Source: DASZGI01 sp035938995 (GTDB lineage Bacteria; Actinomycetota; Actinomycetes; Streptomycetales; Catenulisporaceae). From it: 14,246 nucleotides of DNA. The notes beneath the pieces were generated by a model that saw only the letters and a list, made by a program, of their open reading frames with translations, did not search any database and was not told where the DNA came from. Where the stretch lies: positions 1-14,246 of the forward strand of contig NZ_DASZGI010000383.1 in assembly GCF_035938995.1 (NCBI RefSeq), in the 5' to 3' direction. Shown here in pieces: positions 6,259-13,210 of the stretch; within the stretch, counting starts at the first letter, position 1, and every line of letters begins with the position of its first letter. Position numbers and translations under genes: made by a program.

Positions 6259-7700
6259 GGCGCCGGACCGACCTGACCAGGCCCAGACTCGGGAAACAAC
6301 GCCGCCGCCCGATCCGCACTGGCGATCGCCCGCGGACCGGTGGTCACCACCGCCAGGATCGTGACCAGCACGCCGCAACCGGCCAGGATCGCCCAGCTGA
6401 TGTGCCCTGCCGCGGTGAACCCGGTCCGCAGCGACGCCCCCGCCTGCGAGGCCACCACCGACCCGATCACCGCGACGCCCAGCGACTGGCCGACCTGGCG
6501 GCTGGTCGAGGCGACCGCTGCGGCCACGCCGGCCTGCGCGCGCGGCATCCCGGAGACTGCGGTGTTGGTGATCGGCGGGTTGACCATGCCGAACCCGAGC
6601 CCGAACAGCGCGTACACCACCCCCAGGAACAGGACCGGGCTGGTCGGCGTGACGAGTTCGAGGAGCAGCGCGGACAAGGTGAGGAAGCCGCCCGCGGCCA
6701 GCAGCGACAGCCGTGAGCCGCGGCGGGCGACCAGGCGGCCGGACAGCGGGCCGGTGATCGCGGTGACGGCGGCCATCGGCAGCGTCAGCAGCCCCGCGTG
6801 CAGCGCCGTGTAGCCGCGCACCTCCTGCAGATACAGGGTGTTGAGGAACAGGAAGCCGGCCAGCGCGATGAAGGCCGCCACCGCGATCACCGTGGCGCCG
6901 CTGAACGGGATGGACCGGAAGAACCGCAGATCGATTAGCGGTTCGGACCGCCTGCTCTCCGCGCGCACCAGCGCCACCAGCGTGACCGCGGAGAGGGCGA
7001 ACAGCCCCAGGATCTCCGGCGAAGCCCATCCGCGACCGGGGCCCTCGATGATCGCGTAGGTCAGCGAGGCGAGGAGCACGATCACCAGCAGCTGGCCGAG
7101 CGGGTCAGGCCGGCGGGCGCGTGCGGCCCGCGACTCCGGGACGAAGAGCGCGGTCAGCACCACGGCCAACACGCCGACCGGGATGTTCACCCAAAAGATG
7201 GACCGCCAGCCCACCAGCTGGACGAGCAGACCGCCGACGACCGGCCCGGCCGCCATCGACAGGCCGACCACCCCGCCCCACACGCCGATCGCCCGCGCGC
7301 GCTCCCTGGCGTCGGTGAACGTGTTGCTGATGATCGACATGGCGACCGGGTTCAGCATGGAGCCGCCGACTGCCTGCAGCGTCCGGAACCCGACCAGCCA
7401 GCTGAGCGAGGGGGCGAGCGAGCAGAGCAGCGACGCCACCGTGAACAGGACGAGCCCGGTCTGGAAGACCTTGCGCCGGCCGAGCCGGTCGCCCATCGAG
7501 CCGGCAAGCATGAGCAGGCTCGCCAGCACGAGCGTGTACGCGTCGATGATCCACTGCAAGCCGGAGACCGGTGCGTGCAGGTCGCGCTGGATCGACGGCA
7601 GCGCGACGTTGACGATCGTGTTGTCGATGGCGACGATCAGCAGGCTCATGCAGCAGATCGCCAGGATGAGCATCCGGCGGCGGTAGGTCAGCTCTTGCAC
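6057..7700 (-). CDS. DHA2-type MFS multidrug efflux transporter (EmrB/QacA subfamily)
   Basis: This predicted 14-helix proton antiporter (547 aa) exports drugs or other hydrophobic compounds across the membrane. Hallmarks are IDNTIVNVALPSI in helix 1 (Asp at about residue 26), motif A GSMGDRLGRRKVF (about 67-79), the helix-4 region FRTLQAVGGSMLNP, and motif C GVVGLSMAAGPVVGG (about 143-158), typical of antiporters. GTG at 7700 is chosen because GGGGG lies five bases before it and VQELTYRRR is a usual beginning; TTG 7712 and GTG 7706 are alternatives. After the last helix a hydrophilic tail of roughly 90 residues follows, most of it encoded antisense to the carboxypeptidase gene. The tail has no recognisable domain and is probably run-on from a lost stop. 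The substrate cannot be told from sequence. The divergent promoter gap contains an operator-like inverted repeat. Confidence 0.93.
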   Translation of the reverse strand: MQELTYRRRMLILAICCMSLLIVAIDNTIVNVALPSIQRDLHAPVSGLQWIIDAYTLVLASLLMLAGSMGDRLGRRKVFQTGLVLFTVASLLCSLAPSLSWLVGFRTLQAVGGSMLNPVAMSIISNTFTDARERARAIGVWGGVVGLSMAAGPVVGGLLVQLVGWRSIFWVNIPVGVLAVVLTALFVPESRAARARRPDPLGQLLVIVLLASLTYAIIEGPGRGWASPEILGLFALSAVTLVALVRAESRRSEPLIDLRFFRSIPFSGATVIAVAAFIALAGFLFLNTLYLQEVRGYTALHAGLLTLPMAAVTAITGPLSGRLVARRGSRLSLLAAGGFLTLSALLLELVTPTSPVLFLGVVYALFGLGFGMVNPPITNTAVSGMPRAQAGVAAAVASTSRQVGQSLGVAVIGSVVASQAGASLRTGFTAAGHISWAILAGCGVLVTILAVVTTGPRAIASADRAAALFPESGPGQVGPAPQTGPASGVEERVEKGSGAERCASDVGPGRFGAADDICVSGELVITNEPPDAVTVRVAADGSPETET

Positions 7701-7738
7701 GGCCACCCCCAACCTGGTTCGTGCGCGCCGGCGACTAC

Positions 7739-7751
7739 TTAGCTACGCTAA
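7739..7751. promoter_or_regulatory. operator-like inverted repeat TTAGC-TAC-GCTAA
   Basis: A perfect 5+5 inverted repeat with a 3-bp spacer sits in an unusually AT-rich patch (about 7736-7772) of the divergent gap, 38 bp upstream of the exporter start. The form resembles operators of MarR/TetR-type repressors of efflux pumps. No such regulator is encoded in the window, so the protein that would bind is unknown. Confidence 0.45.
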
Positions 7752-7867
7752 TCAAGACTGATCATCATAATCCTCCCGCGGGGTGCCGACCACCGCAGTC
7801 CACCGGTCGGATAGCATCGGACCCGCTCATTGATCGCACCACCTGGACCGCGGGGGTACGTCGAACC

Positions 7868-9214
7868 ATGGGGGCGCGCGACACGGCCGTCATCGCCGGG
7901 CAACGCCCACGCCGCGGCGCCGGCCTCGGGCTGGCCGCCGTGGTCCTGCTCGTCTTCGCTTTCAGCCTGATCACCGTCCAGCACGGGCAGTTCAATCTCA
8001 ACGTCTACCGCATCGACCTGGACGTGTACCGGCTCGGCGGCCGCGCCTGGCTGAACGACCAGGCGCTTTACGGCCAGTTGCCACTCACCCAGAACGGCCT
8101 GAACCTCGGCTTCACCTATCCGCCGGTCTCCGCGGTCGTCATGTCGCCGCTCGCGCTGGTGTCGTCGCGGATCGCCGGAATCCTCATCACCGCTGTCACG
8201 CTGGCGCTGCTCGTCGCCGTCACCGCGCTCTTCCTGCGCACCGCGGGGCTCGCCGACTCGCGCCGCTTCTGGCGGCTGGCGGCCGCGCTGCTGCCGGTCG
8301 CCGCGCTGATCGAGCCGGTGCGCACGACGCTCGCGTACGGCCAGGTCAACGTCGTGCTGATGGCGCTGGTCGCGTTCGACTGCCTCGCCCCGGCGACGGT
8401 GCGGCGGGTGCGGCTGCCGGGCAGCGGTCGGGAGATCCCGCTCGGCTGGCCGCGCGGCGCGCTGATCGGGCTGGCCGCGGCGCTCAAGCTCACCCCGGCC
8501 GTGTTCGTCCTCTTCTTCCTCGCCCGCCGCCAGTGGCGCGAATCGGCGACCGTCGCGGCGTCCTTCGTCGCCGTCACAGGCTTCGGATTCCTCGTCGCGC
8601 CGCACGATTCGGTGAGCTACTGGACGAGCAAGGTGTTCGACACCGGACGGATCGGCCCGCTGGTGTTCGCCGGGAACCAGTCCGTCAACGGGGTCCTGAT
8701 GCGGGCGCACCTGTCCGGCAGCGCCCGGCAGGACGTCTGGCTCGCCTGCGCGGCGCTGATCGCAGTCCTCGGCCTGGTCGCGATCGGCCGGGCGGCGCGC
8801 ACCGGGCGGACCGTGCTCGCGCTGGCCCTCAACGCGTGCACCTCGCTGCTGGTCTCCCCGGTCTCCTGGTCGCACCACTGGGTCTGGGCCGCGCCGGTGC
8901 TGCTCACCGCCGTCGTGTACGGCCACCGGATCCGTGACCGGCGGGTGCTGGCCTTGAGCTACACGGGACTGGTGCTGTTCCTCGCCTCGCCGCAGTGGTG
9001 GTTCCCGCACACGCAGAACCGCGAGTACGGCTGGGCCTGGTGGGAGCAGATCATCGGCAGCGCGTACGTGTGGATCGGGCTCGGGGCGCTGATCTATGTC
9101 GCAAGCCCGCTCTTCCGGAAGCACCTCGAGCCGGAGCCGAACGCCCCCGCCTCACTCGACAACGCGCCCCCGGCCCCGGCGCGGGCGCCGGACGAATCGG
9201 TGCGCCGCACCTGA
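7868..9214 (+). CDS. GT87-family polyprenol-phosphate-mannose alpha-1,2-mannosyltransferase-like protein
   Basis: This polytopic GT-C fold glycosyltransferase (448 aa, DUF2029/GT87) belongs to the family of mycobacterial PimE and Rv2181, which add mannose from polyprenyl-phosphate-mannose to lipid-linked glycans on the outer face of the membrane. After a first TM helix (about 19-38) comes the loop RIDLDVYRLGGRAW with acidic residues Asp50 and Asp52; a loop Asp is catalytic in this family. FTYPPVSAVV, LAYGQVNVVLMAL and LAAALKLTPAVFV are further family landmarks, and SPVSWSHHWVW lies near the C-terminal helices. ATG 7868 is chosen because the frame upstream (back to GTG 7721) encodes an atypical, unconserved leader and the first TM follows soon after. 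GGGGG ends 11 bases before the ATG, a weak ribosome site. The acceptor is unknown, and no glycan biosynthesis cluster surrounds it. Confidence 0.85.
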   Translation: MGARDTAVIAGQRPRRGAGLGLAAVVLLVFAFSLITVQHGQFNLNVYRIDLDVYRLGGRAWLNDQALYGQLPLTQNGLNLGFTYPPVSAVVMSPLALVSSRIAGILITAVTLALLVAVTALFLRTAGLADSRRFWRLAAALLPVAALIEPVRTTLAYGQVNVVLMALVAFDCLAPATVRRVRLPGSGREIPLGWPRGALIGLAAALKLTPAVFVLFFLARRQWRESATVAASFVAVTGFGFLVAPHDSVSYWTSKVFDTGRIGPLVFAGNQSVNGVLMRAHLSGSARQDVWLACAALIAVLGLVAIGRAARTGRTVLALALNACTSLLVSPVSWSHHWVWAAPVLLTAVVYGHRIRDRRVLALSYTGLVLFLASPQWWFPHTQNREYGWAWWEQIIGSAYVWIGLGALIYVASPLFRKHLEPEPNAPASLDNAPPAPARAPDESVRRT

Positions 9215-9215
9215 G

Positions 9216-9231
9216 CCGCGCTCCGCGGAGC
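9216..9231. terminator. hairpin between the convergent GT87 and ArsR genes
   Basis: CCGCG-CTC-CGCGG (9216-9228), overlapping the perfect palindrome GCTCCGCGGAGC (9220-9231), starts one base after the GT87 stop and lies in the 47-bp gap to the end of the arsR-type gene. Its symmetry would let it act on both strands. No T-tract is present. Confidence 0.4.
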
Positions 9232-9261
9232 CGACACAGACAGCTGATATCTTCAGACCGC

Positions 9262-9621
9262 TCAGGAGCGGTCGCGCCAGGCGAGCACGGCGTCGAGCAG
9301 GTGCGGAAACGCGCTGTCCAGGTCGTCGCGGCGTAGCGAGACGTACCGGTGCGTGCCCTGGGTCCGGGTATGTGTGACGCCTGATTCGCGCAGCACCTTC
9401 AGATGGTGCGAGAGCGTCGACTTGCCGACGGTCAGCCCGGCCTGCTCGCCGACCTTGACGCAGCACTCCTCGCCGCACTCGGCCAGCGCTCGCACGATCG
9501 CCAGCCGGCCCGGATCGGCGAGCGCGGCCAGGACCACCGGCAGGTCGAGCCGGTCGGCATCCGGCTCCTCTACAGCGGTCGCGGCGCGACCGGGCGGGGC
9601 CACCTGATCTTCGACGGACAT
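9262..9621 (-). CDS. ArsR/SmtB-type winged-helix transcriptional regulator
   Basis: This small winged-helix repressor (119 aa) has the ArsR-type start ALADPGRLAIVRAL (about 34-46), recognition helix GKSTLSHHLKVLRESG (about 66-81) and beta-wing THTRTQGTHRYVSLRR. The classic metal-binding ELCVCDL motif is absent from helix 3. Instead three cysteines sit just before the HTH, in ECGEECC (Cys49, Cys53, Cys54), and could sense a metal or thiol oxidation, but this is inference. ATG 9621 is chosen because the domain starts soon after it; the frame upstream to 9744 runs through the divergent promoter region. AGGAGG touches the ATG directly, and TACAGT lies six bases before it. Divergence from the VOC protein gene suggests that it controls that gene and itself. 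Confidence 0.88.
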   Translation of the reverse strand: MSVEDQVAPPGRAATAVEEPDADRLDLPVVLAALADPGRLAIVRALAECGEECCVKVGEQAGLTVGKSTLSHHLKVLRESGVTHTRTQGTHRYVSLRRDDLDSAFPHLLDAVLAWRDRS

Positions 9622-9626
9622 CCTCC

Positions 9627-9636
9627 TACTGTAGTA
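9627..9636. promoter_or_regulatory. TACT-GT-AGTA inverted repeat overlapping the regulator's -10 box
   Basis: A 4+4 inverted repeat with a 2-bp centre contains the hexamer TACAGT (minus strand, 9633-9628), which fits TANNNT and ends six bases before the ATG of the ArsR-type gene. Such a repeat on a promoter is the usual place for autoregulation. The repeat is short, so chance is possible. Confidence 0.4.
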
Positions 9637-9712
9637 CCGGTGCGGGATAGTTCGACACACATCGGACCAGCTTGGAAACCCGCTTGCCTTCGCGATCGCG
9701 CCACGGAACGTT

Positions 9713-10120
9713 ATGACCATGACAGCAGCGGTCCACAACATCACCTTCGACGCCGAGAACCCCTACGAGCTGGCCCGATTCTGGTCCGCGGTGCTCGGTC
9801 TCCCGCTCGATGACCGTGACAAGCCGGGCGACGCCGTGGTCTCCCTGGTCGCGCAGCCGGGCCAGCCCGGATACTTCTTCATCAAGGTGCCCGAGGATAA
9901 GTCCGCGAAGAACCGGATGCACCTGGACCTGACGCACGACACGACTCGCGACGGCGAGGTGGACCGCATCCTGGCCCTCGGCGCGAGGATCGTGCAGGAC
10001 CACCGCCGCCCCGACACCACCGGCTGGGCCTATATGGCGGACCCGGAGGGCAACGAGTTCTGCGTCGAGCGCAACGCGGCCGAGCGGGCGGCGACCGGGC
10101 ACGGCCCCAACTCCGACTAG
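9713..10120 (+). CDS. VOC-superfamily (glyoxalase-like) protein
   Basis: This single-module vicinal-oxygen-chelate protein (135 aa) is of the kind annotated as glyoxalase-like domain protein in actinobacteria. Features are VHNITFDAENPYELARFW at the start (His8 a possible metal ligand), VLGLPL, RMHLDLTHD (His70) and the closing motif YMADPEGNEFCVE, where an acidic residue usually completes the metal site. The family includes lyases, dioxygenases and resistance proteins, so the substrate cannot be named. Two ATG codons (9713 and 9719) are possible; a weak GGAA lies four bases before the first. The gene is divergent from an ArsR-type regulator across a 91-bp gap and may be its target. A hairpin-forming CGCCGC/GCGGCG pair (10121-10126 and 10144-10149) follows the stop. 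Confidence 0.83.
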   Translation: MTMTAAVHNITFDAENPYELARFWSAVLGLPLDDRDKPGDAVVSLVAQPGQPGYFFIKVPEDKSAKNRMHLDLTHDTTRDGEVDRILALGARIVQDHRRPDTTGWAYMADPEGNEFCVERNAAERAATGHGPNSD

Positions 10121-10167
10121 CGCCGCCCCGGCTGACGTCGAGAGCGGCGATACAGCGTCGGCGTCGG

Positions 10168-11685
10168 CTATACGGCGTCGATCCAGTCGAACAGGACGCG
10201 CCGAGTGGCCGGGTCCGCCGCCACCAGCCGGACCCGCAGCTCAGCGCCCTGGGGCAGGTCGTGCCCGTCGAGCCGCCCTATCACCGCGGGGTCGCGCAGC
10301 ATCACCACGCCGGCGTCCGGCTTGCCGTTGTGGTCCCAGTCCACCCGGTCGTTGAGGTCGAGCACCACCCCGTCGAAGACCTCTCCGACGCGGTCGCGCA
10401 GCAGCACAGCCTCGGCCAGGTCGACGCAGGCCCGCTCCACCGCCTTGGCCCGCTTGTCCCCGGCGTCCATCCGCTCGGGCAGGGTCGGCAGCGCCTCGTG
10501 CACCCAATCGGGGATCTCGCCGGTCTCGCACAGCGACACGCAGATCTCCCCGGCGAACCGGTCGACCAGACGCCGCAGCGGGGCCGTGACATGCGTGTAT
10601 TCGGTCGCGAGGGCGGCATGGCCGGGCCGCGCCGGCATCGCCCCGTCGAAGGCCTCGTATCCGGCGCCGCGCAGCAGCGACGCCGCCTCGGTCAGGAACG
10701 CGGCGTGGCGCGGCCGGTTCCCGTCCATCCGCCGGATCAGGGTCGCGTAGGGCTCGCCCTCCGGCCAGCGCACCCGCAGCGCCCGGGCCGCCCGGCGCAG
10801 CCGGTTCACCGTCGCCGGGCCCGGTTCAGGCAGAACCCGCAGGATGCCGACTTCGGCGTAGAGCATCAGGTCCGCCGCGGCCATCCCGGTCAGCAGCGAG
10901 ATCTGTGCGTTCCAGTCCTCGATCGGCAGGGCGCTGCGATACTCCAGGCGCCAGCCGCCGCCCCGGTCCGCGACCACCTGCTGCACCGGGCCGTTCAGGC
11001 TGATGCCGCCACGGCTCACCTCGCGCTGCTGCAGCAGCGTGCCTACCTCGCGCAGCAGCCGGACGGTATCGGGCGCGATCCCGTTGTCCAGGGCCATCTG
11101 CGTGGTCGCGTAGTCCATCCGCCCCCGGGAGCGCACGATCGCGCGGTGCACGTTCACGTCCGTGGTGTCGCCGGAGGAGTCCAGGTCGATCCGCCACAAC
11201 AGCGCGGGCCGGTCCTCGTCGGGCAGCAGCGACGCGGCGCCCTCGCAGAGGGAGCGCGGGTGCAGCGGAACGTTGCCGTCCGGGAGGTAGTAGGTCTCCA
11301 CCCGGGCGCGCGCCTCGCGATCGAGCGGCGAGCCCGGCCGCACGAACGAGCCGACGTCCGTGATCGCGTACCAGACCCGGTATCCGCTGCCGCGCCGGCC
11401 GATCGCCATCGCCTGGTCCAGGTCCATCGACCCGGGCGGATCCAGGGTGATCAGCGGCAGCCCAGTGTAGTCCGGCAGATCGGGCAGCGGCTGCCGGACG
11501 GCGCGGTCGGCGTCTTCGAGCACGTCCGCGGGGAACTCGGTGGGCAGCGCGTACTCGTCGCGGATCTTCGCGAAGCCAGCGCACAGCGCGTCCCGCGCCT
11601 CGTCCGGAGCCCCGGAGCTGTCGACGACGAGGACACGGTGCGGCACAGCGCGCAGCGTACTTGGTGCCGCGACCGATTGCACCAA
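10168..11685 (-). CDS. RNB-domain exoribonuclease (RNase II/R family)
   Basis: This predicted 3'-to-5' exoribonuclease (505 aa) consists mainly of the RNB catalytic domain. The magnesium site is LDPPGSMDLDQA: Asp82, Asp88 and Asp90 align with E. coli RNase II Asp201, Asp207 and Asp209, while the position of Asp210 is Gln91. YTHVTAPLRRLVDRF (about 365-380) matches the conserved Arg-containing segment near the active site. Only about 75 residues precede the RNB domain, too short for the two cold-shock domains of RNase II/R. A small beta domain may close the C-terminus. TTG 11685 (or GTG 11682) is chosen because AAAGGG lies six bases upstream; GTG 11646 is another option. It begins 13 bp after the second GT87 gene stops, so the two are probably co-transcribed. 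Its RNA targets are unknown. Confidence 0.9.
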   Translation of the reverse strand: MVQSVAAPSTLRAVPHRVLVVDSSGAPDEARDALCAGFAKIRDEYALPTEFPADVLEDADRAVRQPLPDLPDYTGLPLITLDPPGSMDLDQAMAIGRRGSGYRVWYAITDVGSFVRPGSPLDREARARVETYYLPDGNVPLHPRSLCEGAASLLPDEDRPALLWRIDLDSSGDTTDVNVHRAIVRSRGRMDYATTQMALDNGIAPDTVRLLREVGTLLQQREVSRGGISLNGPVQQVVADRGGGWRLEYRSALPIEDWNAQISLLTGMAAADLMLYAEVGILRVLPEPGPATVNRLRRAARALRVRWPEGEPYATLIRRMDGNRPRHAAFLTEAASLLRGAGYEAFDGAMPARPGHAALATEYTHVTAPLRRLVDRFAGEICVSLCETGEIPDWVHEALPTLPERMDAGDKRAKAVERACVDLAEAVLLRDRVGEVFDGVVLDLNDRVDWDHNGKPDAGVVMLRDPAVIGRLDGHDLPQGAELRVRLVAADPATRRVLFDWIDAV

Positions 11686-11691
11686 TAGATT

Positions 11692-11697
11692 CCCTTT
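11692..11697 (-). promoter_or_regulatory. ribosome binding site of the RNB gene
   Basis: On the minus strand AAAGGG lies between the stop of the GT87 gene (11699) and the start of the RNB gene, six bases from TTG 11685 and nine from GTG 11682. It supports an early start and translation from a shared transcript. Confidence 0.5.
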
Positions 11698-11698
11698 C

Positions 11699-13093
11699 TC
11701 AGACCGCCGTGCCCGCGGGGACCGGATCCCCGTGGGCCTCGCCGTCGGCGGATGGGTCCTGCTCGTCGACCGGGCCCGGGCCGACCGCGTCGTCTATCGC
11801 GCCCGCCACGGCCACCGCCCCGGACCGCGGGCCCCGCCACCGGCGCCGCCACGGCAGCACCGGACCGGTGACGGTGGACCGCCACAGGTCGACGAAACCC
11901 ACGCCGGCGGCGACGACCAGCAGGACGTCCCTGGCGGCGACCACCAGGGCCGGCGTGGAGCGGCCGTGCACAAGCCCGTAGAAGTAGTGTGGGAAGTCGG
12001 CCTGGCTCAGCGGCAGCGAGATCAACAGGATCAGTGCGGCGCGGCGCTGGCTGGTGTCCTTGAACATGAGGCAGAACGCCGCGACGCCGAGCAGCCAGAT
12101 CATGTACTGCGGGCTGATCACCCGGCTGGTGACGATCATGAGCAGGGTGCCGACGAGGGTGGCGTCGGCCACCACGACCGGCCGCCAGTCCTTCACCAGC
12201 CACCAGTAGCCGAGCGCGGCGAAGGCCAGGACGGTGGTGAACAGCGCCAGGACCTCGACGACGCCGACCCCGTGGCCGAGCAGCTCGAACGAGCCGTACT
12301 GCCACTTGACCCGGACGCTGGCCAGGCCCAAGTGCTTGAGCAGCAGGAACGGCGCCGCCCAGACCGACTCGATCTCCACGCCCCGGCCGCCCTGCGACTT
12401 GAGGAAGCCGGTGCCGTTCTTGAACAGGGCCATCGTCATCAGGGTGGCCGCACCGCCGCCCGCGACCGCCGCTACGGCCGTCTCCAGCCCGCGGCGGGTG
12501 CGCGGCAGTCCGAACAGCGCCAGGCCGGGCCACACCTTGAGCGCGGCGCCGAGGCCGATGAGGACCCCGGCGATCCAGCGGCGGTTGTTGAGCTGGCGCC
12601 CGGGCTTGCCATCCGTGCGCGGCACGCCGAGGCCGAGCAGCGCGAGCGCGGCGACGACGGGCAGAGCGGAGAAGACGTCGAAGCGGCCGTAGATGAGCGG
12701 GCCGAGCAGCGGCACCCCGACGATCCAGTACCAGGCGCCGAACCAGCTGCCGCGCCGTGTCGCGGTCCAGATCAGCAGCGCGACGATGACCGCGTCGGCG
12801 ATGAAGGCCAGATGGATGAACTGGCTGGTGTAGTTGCTGCCCGGCATCGCCTGCGGGAGCATCAGCAGGGGGCCGACCAGGGGCGGGTACTGCCAGGTGC
12901 TGACAGCGGGCAGGACCAGGTGGTTCAGGTCCGTGTGCACCCAGGTCCAGTAGAGCGAGACGTCGCCGCGGCTGTCCTTGCCGTACTTGTTGAGCTGGTG
13001 GCCGAGATGCCCGGTCATCAGCAGGTACATCGGGATGCGCGTCACCAGCCAGCCGACCGCGGCGAGAACGATGCGGCGACGCAGGTGGATCAT
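11699..13093 (-). CDS. second GT87-family (DUF2029) membrane glycosyltransferase
   Basis: This polytopic GT-C-like membrane protein (464 aa) has the GT87 layout. After a first TM helix comes a loop with RGDVSLYWTWVHTDL (Asp44), then WQYPPLVGPLLMLPQ, YGRFDVFSALPVVAAL, GLGAALKVWPGLALF and SRVISPQYMIWLLGV. It is expected to transfer a sugar, probably mannose, from polyprenyl phosphate to an acceptor outside the membrane. It is only distantly similar to the GT87 protein at 7868-9214, so a recent duplication is unlikely. ATG 13093 has AGGGAG ten bases upstream and is preferred to GTG 13129, which has no ribosome site. The last 65 or so residues are a hydrophilic tail with a basic RRRWRGPR segment and an acidic, Pro/Gly-rich end. 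The RNB gene follows after 13 bp. Donor and acceptor are inferred from the family. Confidence 0.84.
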   Translation of the reverse strand: MIHLRRRIVLAAVGWLVTRIPMYLLMTGHLGHQLNKYGKDSRGDVSLYWTWVHTDLNHLVLPAVSTWQYPPLVGPLLMLPQAMPGSNYTSQFIHLAFIADAVIVALLIWTATRRGSWFGAWYWIVGVPLLGPLIYGRFDVFSALPVVAALALLGLGVPRTDGKPGRQLNNRRWIAGVLIGLGAALKVWPGLALFGLPRTRRGLETAVAAVAGGGAATLMTMALFKNGTGFLKSQGGRGVEIESVWAAPFLLLKHLGLASVRVKWQYGSFELLGHGVGVVEVLALFTTVLAFAALGYWWLVKDWRPVVVADATLVGTLLMIVTSRVISPQYMIWLLGVAAFCLMFKDTSQRRAALILLISLPLSQADFPHYFYGLVHGRSTPALVVAARDVLLVVAAGVGFVDLWRSTVTGPVLPWRRRWRGPRSGAVAVAGAIDDAVGPGPVDEQDPSADGEAHGDPVPAGTAV

Positions 13094-13146
13094 CTGAGCT
13101 CGGCTCCCTGAGGTGTCAGCTTCTTTCACGGCCGGTGGCCAGCCGA

Positions 13147-13152
13147 ATCCTA
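13147..13152 (-). promoter_or_regulatory. candidate -10 box for the GT87-RNB transcript
   Basis: On the minus strand TAGGAT fits TANNNT and would start transcription near 13140, giving a leader of about 47 bases to the ATG at 13093. No good -35 box is visible. The divergent yaaA begins about 60 bp away. Confidence 0.35.
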
Positions 13153-13210
13153 GACGGATCAGATATCGTCACGCGGCAGGAAGACGACGCTCGGCGAGGA
13201 TCGTTCCAGA

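Noticed and set aside
7748..9124. A 458-codon minus-strand frame opposite the first GT87 gene
   Set aside because: It is rich in Arg, Asp, Gly and Gln with no hydrophobic core or motif, and the plus strand encodes a clear membrane protein.
10261..11688. A 475-codon plus-strand frame opposite the RNB nuclease gene
   Set aside because: It is a shadow of a well-conserved gene, made of His/Arg/Val/Gln-rich sequence without any family motif.
7868..13093. A glycan or capsule biosynthesis cluster defined by the two GT87 genes
   Set aside because: The genes between them (regulator, VOC protein, nuclease) have no sugar role, the two GT87 proteins are divergent, and they lie on opposite strands.
11540..13111. 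A 523-codon plus-strand frame opposite the second GT87 gene
   Set aside because: The translation is low-complexity and hydrophilic, whereas the minus strand gives a coherent multi-helix protein.
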